From Manis javanica (Eukaryota > Chordata > Mammalia > Pholidota > Manidae): DNA of 64,000 bases. The DNA lies in NCBI RefSeq assembly GCF_040802235.1, contig NC_133156.1:185268351-185332350 (forward strand), written 5' to 3'. A model generated the notes under the pieces. It did not search any database and was not told the origin of the DNA. It worked only from the letters and a program-made list of their open reading frames with translations. Shown here in pieces: positions 39,595 through 49,812 of this stretch (positions are counted from its first letter, which is position 1; each line of letters opens with the position of its first letter). The position numbers were made by a program, and so were the translations under genes.

Positions 39595-40410
39595 ACCAAA
39601 TTACAATGTGTATGGGTTTTTTTCCCCACCCATCCACACAATGTCGTACAGTTGGGTGTCCTACAATTTAACTGAATTCTGACACTGGTCTACCCAGAGA
39701 TAGTATCAGATTCCACAGGTTAAGGGCGCAGTCCTGCAAGACTGCCCCTTCTCTGTCCCCTTCAGATATCAATTGCAAGTCTAGGTCTGTCACCTGAGGT
39801 TCTGACCAACTAGCTATAGAGTGGATGTTCTGGTAACCCCTTCTTGTGGGTTGGTTGATTTGCTGGAGAGACTTACAGAAATCAAAAACATTTTACTTAC
39901 TAGATAACCAGTTTATTATAAAAGAATATAACTTAAGAATAGGCAGATGGATGAGATGCACAGAGCTGTGCATCTCTATCCCCCTATGGGGGAAGGACAA
40001 GAAACTTCATGCCCTTTCCAGGCACTCCATTCTCCTGCATTTCTGCATGTTCACCAACCCAGAAGCTCTTCAAGCCCTGTCCCTCCTGTTGACTTTTTAT
40101 GGAGCCTTGATTACATAGGCATGCTTGATTAATCATTGACCAGTGGTAATTGATTCAACTCAGCCCTTCTTTCTTCCCTGGAGAGGGGCTTAAAAGTTCT
40201 AACCCTCTAATCATGTCCTTGGTTCTTCTGGCAATCAGCTCCTGTCTTCAGGTGCTTTCTCTAAAGTCACCTTATTAACTACAAAAGACATATTTGTCAC
40301 TCTCCTCACTTAAACTCCAAAGGTTTTAGGAGCTCTGCACTAGAAATAATGAAGTCTGTATACTTGGTATTATAAATCATAATATAATAATTATTTAGGA
40401 TTGTTACATT
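39595..40410 (-). mobile_element. Old endogenous-retrovirus LTR, antisense
   Basis: About 0.8 kb of non-L1 sequence interrupts the antisense L1. Its reverse complement reads like an old mammalian LTR: 'tgaagcctccataaaa'-like text (complement near 40095-40120), an 'aataaac' stretch (complement near 39910) and a downstream segment with tgtaggacacccaac (complement near 39650). I recognise the style but not the family. No internal retroviral genes are attached. Confidence 0.6.
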
Positions 40411-41149
40411 TTCCTGATGAATTGACTCTAAACATTATGAAATGGCCCTCTTTTTCCCTGGTGTAATATTCCTTGTTCTGAATTATATGCTTTCCAGTAT
40501 ACTAGCTACTGTATTTTTCTTGTGACTCGTGGATGTGTGGTATGTCTTTTTATATCTTTTTAATTTTGATTTACCTGTAACCTATTTTGAAGGTAGGCTT
40601 GTAGATAGTTTGTAGTTCCATCTTTTTTTAATTGGAGTTATTAGGCTGTTTATACTTAACATAATCCTCTAAATGTTTGGATTTAAATCTGCCATCTTCA
40701 TATTTCTATTTTTTTCTCATTTGGTTTTGTTCTTTCTGATTTATCTGCCTTCCTTTGGATTAAATATTCTTTAAAATATTTATTTTTTTATTATAAAGTG
40801 GTTGTTGTAGGGTTTACGGTACACATCTTTAACATCATGCTCTACTTTCAAATAGTTGTAATTTTCTTTCATACTGGAAGATCTTGATAATATACATTCA
40901 TTTTTCTGTCTCATACTTGTGCTGCTGTTGTCACACATTTTACTTGTATGTATTATATACACTATAATATCTTGTTATGTTTTTGTTTAGTTATGTTTTA
41001 AAGACACTTAAAAATGAGAAAAAAATTTCTTCTATATCTACCTACATATTTGCCATTTCTAGTAGTCTTCATTCCTTGGCCTAGATCCAAATTTCTATCA
41101 AATACCATTTTTCTAATGCTGATTTTCTTTTGATGTTTCTTGTGGTGCA

Positions 41150-41521
41150 TGTGTATGGAGCTTCTTTTTTCTTTTTTTGGTATCATTAATATACAATTAC
41201 ATGAGCAACATTGTGGTTACTAGATACCCCCCATTATCAAGTCCCCACCACATACCTATTACAGTCACTGTCCATCAGCGTAGTAAGATGCTATAGCATC
41301 ACTACTTGTCATCTCTGTGCCATACTGCCTTCCCTGTGCAGTACCCCCCACATCATATGTGCTAATTGTAATGTCCCTTACTCCCCTTCTTCTTCCCTCC
41401 CCGCCCCCACCCCCCAGTCCCTTTCCCTTTGGCAACTGTTAGTCCATTCTTGGGTTCTGTGAGTCTGCTTCTGTTTTGTTCCTTCAGTTTTTGCTCTGTT
41501 CTTTTGTGGAGCCTAATTCTT
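41150..41521 (-). mobile_element. Antisense L1 3'-UTR insertion (about 0.34 kb)
   Basis: The insertion (about 41168-41503) starts with a T-rich run and the same antisense 3' UTR text as at 11.5 kb and 35.6 kb (attaatatacaattacatga, catcagcgtagtaagatgct), then ends within the 3' UTR. Flanks tgtatggagcttctttt and tgtggagcctaattctttt look like a decayed target-site duplication. No retroviral tail. Confidence 0.82.
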
Positions 41522-41620
41522 TTAGTTTTTGGCTACCTGGAAAAAGCATTTTGCCTTAACATTTGAAAGATATTTTTGTTGGGTACAAAATTAAACAGGT
41601 TGAGGTTGAAATAACCATTT

Positions 41621-42665
41621 GGGCATATGGATTCTATGTTTAGGAAAGAGATGAGGCCTTCAGTGTTGTTGGAAAAGCCTTGACAAATCCTAGCTTGAGC
41701 TGGTCCTTGTGTCTTGTGCATGCTGGCTAGCAGGGAGTGATAACAGGTAAAGGATGGATGCTATCATTACAGAGAATTGATAACACTGGTTAGTGGGTTG
41801 GAGAAATAAGGACCTGCTTTCAAAGTCCTTTCTGAAACTACTACAACTACTGCCCTTCTATGTAACATTAGATATTTGAATATACTTTTATATCCTGAGA
41901 AGTTATTGAATAGAGCCTGAAAAACCATTTAGTATGGCACGATATATAGAAAATTCTATTTCAGTGCAGGCAAAAAAAGTTTTTAGCTTAAAAGACAGTT
42001 GTTAATTGGTAAAAAAATTCCTCACCAATGACAATCCAAAGTGCCCTTAATGCTCTTTTGAGCCTCAGAAGAGACATATTTCATTTTAAGGAGTATGGAA
42101 TAAGATTTTTTTTTTAATGTATTTTTAAAATTTAGGCATGTTAAGAACATGTGAGGCCATTAAAGGAATCATTGTAAGAATCTTAAGATGAAGTAATGTG
42201 CAAAATAAGCAAAACTCCATCTTTGCTCATTAATAATGTCAAGTTTTATTAATGTTTACTAATTCTTCTTTTATATATATTTGATATTTAAAGTGACCTG
42301 GAGTTAAATTAACCAGTTCTGGAAAATTGCTATAGTTTGAGTGAGAGAGAGTAATTATTGCTGACATGATAAGAATTGAAGATGCTAATTTACTTTGACT
42401 TTAAGTTTACATAGAATAAGAAATCCTTTAGGAGTTCAAAATCCAGCCAGCCATACAAAATGGTTTTTCAAGCTCTATTCAATAACTTCTCAGAATTTAA
42501 AAAGTATATTCAAATATTCTAATGTTAATCATGTTATACACGTATTGGTAGATTAGGTAATGGAAAGGCCAAATTAGGTAAATGGAATACAGGATGTATG
42601 ATACTCAATTTTACTGCCAAACTTTAAAAACTCAGTTTACATTTCTTTATATGTTGTAAACTTTT
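41621..42665. other. Intron 1 sequence without recognised repeats
   Basis: AT-rich. A 45-bp block at 41943-41988 recurs at 44985-45032 in the same orientation (see findings). No gene. Confidence 0.45.
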
Positions 42666-43317
42666 AAAAGATCTTTATGTTTAGGGGGGACTTGGTATAG
42701 GGGAGAGCATAGTAAACATAGTATTCTTCATGTAAGTGTAGATTAAAGATTAAAAAAAACAAAACAAAAGGAAAAAAAAGAAAGAAAGGAAAGGGGGATT
42801 ACTCTTTGATAGGATAAAATTATTGGCAAATCAAAGATTAATGCATGCTTTAAATATCCTTAATTTTGATCACTTAAAGGGTGTCAGATGATCGGCTATG
42901 GAGGTACTCTTTTCTGATAATATTCCTTTCTCTTAATAAAAATAAAAAAATTAATTAAAAAAAAGCAGTTCCTGTGTGCTGACCTCCAATGACTTCTACA
43001 TAGTAGTATAGAGGGCATGTCAAAGTCTGGGCAAAGGGTCTGTTTGTTTTTATGCAGAAGATCAAGGCCTAGCTTGGCTACCCAGAAAATGAACTAAGAT
43101 ACGATATGAGGAGGAGCATCCGGCATCAGCACTCTCTGGAGGACTCGTGCTGGGGGATGATCATCAAAAAGCCTCCACAGGGATCTGGGCGATGCTGCGT
43201 TTGTGGCTGCGTCCATCCCACCGTTTCCTGAACTTGCCATTGGAATGAGGAGGGAGATGTCTAGGCTGGCATGTGCATACAGTGAGACAACAAATTTGAC
43301 CGGAACTCAACCAGGAG

Positions 43318-43536
43318 TTGGGAGGGGTGCAAGTTGTAGCGCTCCAAAATCTTATGACTATAGACTGTCTATGGTTAAAAGAACATATAGGATGTGAACA
43401 GATCCCAGAAATGGGTTGCTTTAATTTGTCTGATTTCTCCCAGACTGTTCAAGTACAGTTGGACAATATCCATCATATCATAGACAAATTCTCACAAATG
43501 CCTAGGGTGCCTCACTGGTTTTCTTGGCTTCACTAG
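43318..43536 (+). pseudogene. Env-like remnant in composite copy 1
   Basis: The frame carries GCEQIPEMGCFNLSDFSQ and VQVQLDNIHHIIDKFSQMP, then a Trp-rich WFSWLH and a stop. This layout (paired cysteines, then amphipathic helix, then aromatic pre-membrane stretch) resembles the membrane-proximal part of a retroviral transmembrane envelope subunit. Copy 2 reads on into the hydrophobic segment; this copy stops before it. Homology is inferred from layout and position just upstream of a polypurine tract and LTR. Confidence 0.5.
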
Positions 43537-44270
43537 AGATGGCTGGTAATTATAGATTTGCTTAGTTTATGTCACCGTATTCCTATTATGTTAATATGTG
43601 TGCGCAAGGTAGTTAGTAGTTTAAAACCTATACATGCTCAAGGTACTCTACAAGAAGATATGTCAAAGAAATAATCAATCCTCCCATGTTTTCTTCCATA
43701 TGCTACCTCTGTAGCTTTTCTTCTTCCTTCCTAATTACAACCCTTAAATAGAATTCGTGCCTCATATCGAATTTACCGAGCATCATAATTCCTCCAGGCG
43801 GTAAAGATACCTCAAGACAAGTGCTGGGCATAGAAGCCACAGGGCATAAATCTGCAAAGAAGTCAAAAGCTAACCTTTTCAAACAATATTGCTTCTCTCT
43901 CACTTACCAACTTTACATTTCCCTGTATGGCCCCGGAAGATGACTGGTTAGCCAGAGACGGGTAAGATTCCTCAAGGGAGGAACAACCTAAGACAGGCAC
44001 AGTCGCAGGGGGGCCATCAGGTGAGAAAGTGGGGATCAACAGTGGTGAGGCTTAGAACCTCACCCCCCCTGTTTTGAGAGAAATCTGCATCCGTGGATGT
44101 TTTATTGCCCTTGTCTAGCTTGGATTAACACATAGTCTACAGGCACACACCTGATCATCTACAATTGCTCTCTTACAACACTAAACTATGTTTTCTACCT
44201 TTATCTTGCATCTACCTACCACTTCAGCATTTTATTAAAAATAAAAATAATAATAATAATAAAGGAGAAA

Positions 44271-44594
44271 TGTGGGATCCACATATAAATCAAGTATAAA
44301 AATCAAACGAATATTCATATCTGACCTGATTGTTTATAATTCATAATGCGTGATCAAAACTGAAAGTTTCTGTGATGAATGCCCTTGTACTGTTCACCAT
44401 GTAAGAACTTATTCACTATGTAAGAATTCGTTCACCATGTAAGAACTTGTTCGTTATGCTTCAGAAGATTGGAGACTGATGAGAATTAGGCTTGAGATGG
44501 ATTAATGATTGTGCATTGAGCATTGACCCCCCTATATAGAAGAATTTTATTGTTGTTAACAACCATTTGATCAATAAATGAGAGATGCCCTCTC
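44271..44594 (+). repeat. ERV LTR (U3-R part) ending the composite, copy 1
   Basis: It starts with TG directly after the purine tract aaaggagaaa. It has three and a half 19-bp tandem repeats (ttcaccatgtaagaactt-type, about 44393-44458), a TATA-like ctatataga at about 44532, and AATAAA at 44573-44578. The A-run starts at 44595, 16 nt after that signal. So the transcript was cleaved at the retroviral site and the U5 part is missing, as in a retroviral mRNA. The style is that of class II (ERVK-type) LTRs. Confidence 0.8.
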
Positions 44595-44659
44595 AAAAAA
44601 AAAAAAAAAGATCTTCATGATTTTTAGCTCATGTGAATCTGTTACTTGGAATTTTTTAG

Positions 44660-44800
44660 TGTCTTAGATTTAGAACTACTTCTGGTTCCACTACTAATCA
44701 AGTGGTGTGTTCTTCACCAGTTATTTGACTTCCCTGGGCTCAGTCATCAAGAATTACTAACTGTAGGCATTGGGCCAGGTCTGTAGGTTTTTAAAGCAAT
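44660..44800 (+). repeat. MIR-like SINE fragment, sense
   Basis: The run tctggttccactactaatca, then caccagttatttgacttccc and tgggctcagtcatcaagaat matches a diverged MIR core layout. Confidence 0.5.
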
Positions 44801-45032
44801 TTTTTCTCTAAATAAATTCCATAGGGAATCCTAGTGTTGATTTTATATTTTTATAAATTAGGAGTTGAGGTAAAGTATATTTATTTAGTCTGTCCATGAG
44901 ATAAGGTTTCTCATGAAAAGTTTGAATTGTTTGTCATACATTTGACCCACCTTCCTATTAATACTTTTATTTTCATTGTATGATATATAGAAAATTCTAT
45001 TTCAGTACAGGTAAAAAAAAAGTTTTTAACAT

Positions 45033-46230
45033 TTTGTAGTCTCAGGAAACTCTTCCGTTAAACTACAGATGGCAAGAGAAGATTCATTCTGGTCTCTACC
45101 TCAAAATATGTTTACCCAGCAGGACAAGTTAGAGCATTGACAGTCCCTGGTGTATTAAAATTTGGTATACAACATATTCAGGGTATTGAAAATACTTAAA
45201 ATAAATTTTAATAAAATATTTGATGTCTTAAGTGGCAGAGGCACAGTTTAGGCCTGTTTGATTTAAGAGCTCATTCTATCATACTGTATATTTTTCTTAT
45301 CAAAATACATTATTTAGTAGATGTAGACATATTAGCTTTTGGCTTATTTCCCTATTTTTTGTGACTCAAAATACTTTAACTTTCTAAGTAAGTTGGTGCC
45401 AATTTTGTGACTAATTTTTTTTCTCTCTCTCCAGGGAAATGAGGCAAGTTATCCTTTGGAAATGTGCTCACACTGTAAGTCGGATACTTTTGTTATCAAG
45501 AATTTCTTTTATTTACACAGAATTTCTATATATTTACTCTATATATGTATGTATATATATCATACACCTCTATAAATTGGGATAACAAAGTTGCCCTTAG
45601 CTGTTTAAAATGGAAAATGAATTCGACTTAGTTTTTTTAAGTTATCAGAGAAGGGAAATATTTTGTATTTATTTAATATTAGTATAGTTATTTATACTTT
45701 TACTGCACTATGCTGTAGTTAACAAATCAACCCTCAGATCTCAGTGGCTTAACCGAACGGAAGTTTTCCAGATTAACAAAGTTTCAAGTATATAGTTAAC
45801 TTATTTGTATTGTGGTTACATAAAATAAAGTGCTTATTGAAGGCAAAACTAGACCAAGTAGCCATTGCAGAAGATCTTTCTAGGGAGGTGGAGAGTATAA
45901 GAAGTGTGGTTCTTTCTGACTGTATTGGAGACATAAAGAAAATGACAACATTAGAGATTGTTGGTTCAAAGCTCAGTCATAAGGCCAAGGAGCTTAAATA
46001 AAAATGGTAAAGTCTCTTGTGTGGAAGGAAGGGCAGTAATTGAGGAAGAGGGAGATTCTGAGAATCTGAATGGAGACCTTTGGTAAATGTAGATACCTTA
46101 TGAGGTTCCCAGGCTCCCAAACCATTCTGAACCTTCCTTGCCCTCTCCATCCCTGTTTCATGAAGCTGGTCCTGCCTTGTTTGGAGACTTCCTAGGTTGC
46201 AATGAGGTGTTATTTTTGTCCAGTTAAAAC
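45033..46230. other. PPP3R1 exon 2 neighbourhood, otherwise unassigned
   Basis: Apart from exon 2 and a short AT-alternating run near 45535-45562, no repeat or gene was recognised. Confidence 0.45.
45435..45474 (+). CDS. PPP3R1: PPP3R1 exon 2: calcineurin B residues 2-14
   Basis: This 40-nt exon is bounded by a strong acceptor (polypyrimidine tract and ccag) and the donor gtaagt at 45475. After the exon-1 ATG it encodes GNEASYPLEMCSH plus the first base of the next codon (phase 1 out). This is the N-terminus of calcineurin B, the EF-hand regulatory subunit that binds the calcineurin A catalytic subunit. The MGNEAS start is the N-myristoylation signal: the Met is removed and Gly2 acylated. 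None of the four EF-hands is in the window; they are encoded by downstream exons. I looked for the continuation (expected to start Phe-Asp-Ala-Asp-Glu) up to 64000 and did not see it. PPP3R2, the testis paralogue, is usually described as intronless, so the intron argues for PPP3R1. Confidence 0.96.
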
Positions 46231-46234
46231 CACT

Positions 46235-46500
46235 TCCCTAATTGCTCATTATGTTTCATTAGTCTCCTTTCTTTAAAATACTTGTCAGTTTCTTTCATTC
46301 ACTAACTTACAAATGAGCTCTGGATGGAATGTTCTATCAGCTCTTGACTGCTGTCTTTTCAACTCTCAGTGTAAATGTTACCTCTTTGAAGATGTCCTCT
46401 CTCTCTGTGTTCTCAGATTCTCTGTCATGGGTTGTACCCTGTTAATTTTGTTCATAGCAGTTACCGTTAAGCAGAAATTACTTGTTTATCATTTCATTTA
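46235..46500 (-). repeat. L2 LINE 3' end, antisense
   Basis: The phrases gtaaatgttacctctttgaa, agatgtcctctctctctgtg and a 'tttgttcatagcagttaccg' stretch are in the order of an antisense L2 3' end. Confidence 0.65.
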
Positions 46501-46794
46501 CCTTCCATTTTTTAACTTACGTAGTTTTTTAAGCTTTTAGAAAACAGTGATACTCTTACCTATGGTTCTATCATCCCAACTGCTATTTAAATTTTCTTTC
46601 ATTGTTTCCTCCCAGTGTTCTTTTTATGAATTTTTTATGTAATTATGATTATAGGTAGATATGTTTCTCTTTTGAACATGAAGATAAAATGTTTCAACCA
46701 GCATATTGTTAGAATTGACTAAAACCAAACCTAGTTATGACTCTTGAGGGGTTGGTATTAATAGTTTTATTGGAATAGCCAAGCCCATTTATTT

Positions 46795-46925
46795 ACATAT
46801 TGTCTATGGCTGTTTCATGCTACAGTGGCAGAATTGGGTAGTTGCAACAGAGACCATATGGTCCACAAAACCTAAAATATTTACTGTATGGCCTTTTCCA
46901 GAAAAAGTTGTGAACCCTGTTATAG
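46795..46925 (-). mobile_element. Old MER-type DNA transposon fragment, antisense
   Basis: The reverse complement gives the same layout as 19960-20092: tattgtctatggctgtttca here corresponds to the complement of the 'atagacaatac' segment there, and tatggccttttccagaaaaa to the complement of 'ttttctgtaaaggatc'. Confidence 0.6.
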
Positions 46926-49560
46926 ACTTTAGCAGTCTTCTGGATTTGAGAACTGTCACTCCTGCCACTATCTAACCTATGTGAAATAGGTCAAGATAGA
47001 GAGAGTACTTGCAGACTGTTGTTCTGGGCTATCTAGATCTGTAATTCTTGTCTATGGCAAAATTAATTTGTTAGTTTTATAGTTTTTTTAGAATTGAAAG
47101 GATTTCACTCAAAATTGTGCCTTGCCACTTACTGTTCAGTTTGAGCATGTGACATAATTATTCATCCATTCGCTAGTGGGAGGAAGGAGGTGTGGAAGTC
47201 TGTAATTAGCTAGGCCTCAGGTCACAAATAGAGTTGGGATTAGCTGTTGGGAGTACAGTTGGTAGGTATAAGGTACTAGGAAGTCAGGAACAAGAGGTCT
47301 TGAGGGAGTACTTTCCAGGTTCTTCTACTCTCCTTTTAAATCTGGGACCAAGAGTCATTTACTTGGTTGTAAAGAAAAATGTACCAGGGCAGAAGGTGAG
47401 ATGGATGTTCCCTTCTGTACATCCAGAATGGAAAAAGCCCAAGTTTTTATAAATGTGTGGTGAATATTTGAAATATATTTCATGCACTGTTAAAACTGTC
47501 CCTTTCAATTTTATTTTCAGCATTTAGTAAGTCTTTGCTATGATTTCATCTATGCTTTAATGAAACTGTTGAACCTTGCCACTAAAGATCTGTATTTGTC
47601 AGTGACCAACCAGCTGTGAATCTATCTGAGTTCTTCTGTTACCCAGTGTATGTTTTTTTCTCTATTCCCTACTTGGTTGACTAAAATATAATGCACTTTT
47701 ATCAGATTTTATATGTGATTTGGTTGAATTTTCCCAAACTGAACTTAAATCAAAACTGTCACTTCTTTCCCCACCCACATAGTGTAGTAATTTTTTTTTC
47801 TCATCTACAAAACCTCCTAATCGGAGGAGCATTAGTGTTATGTAAATAGCTGTCATCATATTTATACTTCACTATTTATACTTCTCTGTTCAAGTTAAAA
47901 TCTCATTGCCTCTCATCTTTTCATGGCCCAGCCTGATACTTGTGTTCTTGGTGAGGCTTTACATAAATTCTCTCAGCCTTTCCTGGTCCCCTCAATTCTT
48001 TAAGTAGTTATTCTGTTCTTTTAGTATTTAAATTGTGCTGCTGTTCAAAAAGGTAATAAGATACTAAATTATATGTTGTACGGTTTTATCTTATGCCCTG
48101 TGAAAGATAAGTATGCACCCACAAAGTGCTTACAGTCTAGCTAATGGAAAAAAGAGAAATGCATGAATTATTACAGTGGAAGTAAATCATTACAAGAAAT
48201 AAGAACAAAGGTTCCACGGAGGGAAATTTACCTTTGGTTAAGGAAATTAAGGAAAGGTTCCTGGAAGGGGTGATATTTGAAATTGGTTTTGAAAGCTGTG
48301 TAAAATTTGAGTACTGATTAATTCTTTCTCTTGTCTGGTCATTTGTGTCTTTCAGTCTCCTTAAATTCCATCCAGATCTTCAACATTCTATCCAAATGCC
48401 CTGCATAATCCTTCCCAATACCCTGCTTTTAATCAGTGGTTTTGTCTCCTAATTCTTAAGAAAACGGAGAACATTTTAAGTATTAATATCATTACCTCTT
48501 TACCGCCTTCCATCTTCCATCTCTGCCTGCCACACACACACAGTTTCCAATTCCCATACTCATGCTTAACTAACGCCTTCCCTTCACCGTCAGAGCTTGG
48601 ATGTTACACCTTCCATATACAAGGCCAGCTTCTTCACTTGCACTTTTATCTCATCTCTGGGACTTTATTTGGTTAGTTTCTGTTTTTTCCTGACATCAGC
48701 TTCTCCATACCTTTTCAGTCTACAAACCTAATCAACTCCCCTCTGATCCTGATCCTGCAAGTACCTCCCAATTTTTCTCTGCTCTTCCTCATATTGAGCT
48801 TCTCAAAGCATATACAATATGTTTCCTTATTTCTGCTAATTTCTTGGCCTGTAACCATCTGTCTTTCATTTCCTGTTACTCTACTTGAAACTTTTTATTA
48901 AGGTTTATTTATTGTATTGGTATATTGCCTAATTTAATAAATATGATGGATTAAAAGTTGTGACATTTGGGGAACCTTGAGTACTTATCTGATAGGAGAG
49001 AATCAGTAATTATTAATTTTTAGGTGTAATAATGTGATTTTTAAAAAAGTATCTTTTAGATACTGGGATTTGTTCTAAGATAATCAAAGTGGATATATAA
49101 ATAAAATAAGATTCCTCATATGTTAATGATTAGAGCTGGATGATAGGTATATGAGATTCATTATACTAGTCTCAAATTTTGTATGTACTTGAAATTTTCC
49201 TTCATAAGTTTTAATTTTTTTTTAATGAATGGAAAAATGGAGAGGGAAGTGACTTAGAGCAATATCAAGGAGAAATACTATTTAATTATAGTCAAGTATG
49301 GCATGCATCCCAGCAAGCTTTTAATAATAATAAGAGGCTGTTCAAGCTAATATTCACCAATAAGAGTTGAGGCATTGACATTAGAAGCCTAAGTATAATG
49401 TCTGGCATAAAGCAGGTGTTGAATAAATATTTGTTGACTGAATAAGCTAGTAAGAACTCAGAGCTGAACTATATAGACAGTTAATTGGGTAAATTTACAG
49501 ACTGCACCTTTAGGAAAACCCAGTAGTTAACCAGTCACCCCATCTGTTTCTATAAATAGA
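46926..49560. other. Intron 2 sequence, mostly unassigned
   Basis: No gene. A short (CA)n run is at about 48531-48541. The CT-rich text at 48350-48900 looks like degraded ancient repeat but cannot be named. The piece aataaatatttgttgactga at 49420 is L2/MIR-like. Confidence 0.4.
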
Positions 49561-49564
49561 AACA

Positions 49565-49812
49565 ATAAATAACTCTCATGTCATGTAAGACATGCCAGGC
49601 AGTATTCTAAGCACTTCACATATATTAACCTTTTTAATCCTCACAATAGCCTCTTGAAAGAGGTATTACTATTTTCCTCATTGTATAAATGGGAAAACAG
49701 AGGCAGAGAGACCTTTATAGTAACAGGTTTAAGGTCACACAACAGCAGATAAAATAACAAAGCCATATATAATTTGATCTCAGGTAGTCATGCTCCAGAG
49801 TCATATTTTTAA
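49565..49812 (-). repeat. MIR SINE, antisense
   Basis: It reads catgccaggcagtattctaa, then aatcctcacaatagcctctt, then 'gtataaatgggaaaacagaggcagagag', then ttaaggtcacacaacagcag: the complete antisense MIR order and one of the clearest MIRs in the window. Confidence 0.9.

Larger units (their letters stand above)
35505..41620 (-). mobile_element. Large old antisense L1 body carrying four nested insertions
   Basis: Read on the minus strand, the pieces form one old L1 from its ORF2 5' portion (right) to its 3' portion (left): about 35505-35600, 36303-37270, 38431-39594, 40411-41167 and 41504-41620. Recognisable antisense ORF2 landmarks include cctggcattgctgggatata (about 37206) and gattttggtatcagggtaat (about 38521). 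The reading frame is ruined. The interruptions are a young L1, a TPT1 retrocopy, an LTR and another young L1 end, listed separately. Confidence 0.75.
42666..44619 (+). mobile_element. Truncated L1-ERV composite, copy 1, with target-site duplications
   Basis: The insertion (about 42681-44609) contains the last 70 or so bases of an L1 3' UTR (ttaggggggacttggtatag onward), an A-rich linker (about 42752-42792, the fossil L1 tail), then 1.8 kb of retroviral 3' sequence: internal region, env-like remnant, polypurine tract (44261-44270), and LTR 44271-44594 ending in a 15-nt A-run. Flanks aaaagatctttatg (42666-42679) and aaaagatcttcatg (44606-44619) differ at one base: a target-site duplication. Truncated 5' end, A-tail and duplication show L1-machinery insertion of the fused RNA. 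Confidence 0.92.
4080..45434 (+). other. PPP3R1: PPP3R1 intron 1 (about 41.4 kb)
   Basis: The donor gtgaga at 4080 and the acceptor at 45434 (a T/CT-rich tract ending ctctccag) bound this intron. It is phase 0, directly after the initiator codon. It carries most of the repeats listed separately. Because only ATG lies upstream, the protein N-terminus, including the myristoylated glycine, depends on correct joining across this very long intron. Confidence 0.9.

Noticed and set aside
43703..43903. Minus-strand frame of about 65 codons, nearly the same in both composite tails (also 60551-60745)
   Set aside because: It is antisense to retroviral non-coding sequence, and the few base changes between copies are too few to show selection. 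Copy similarity alone explains the shared frame.
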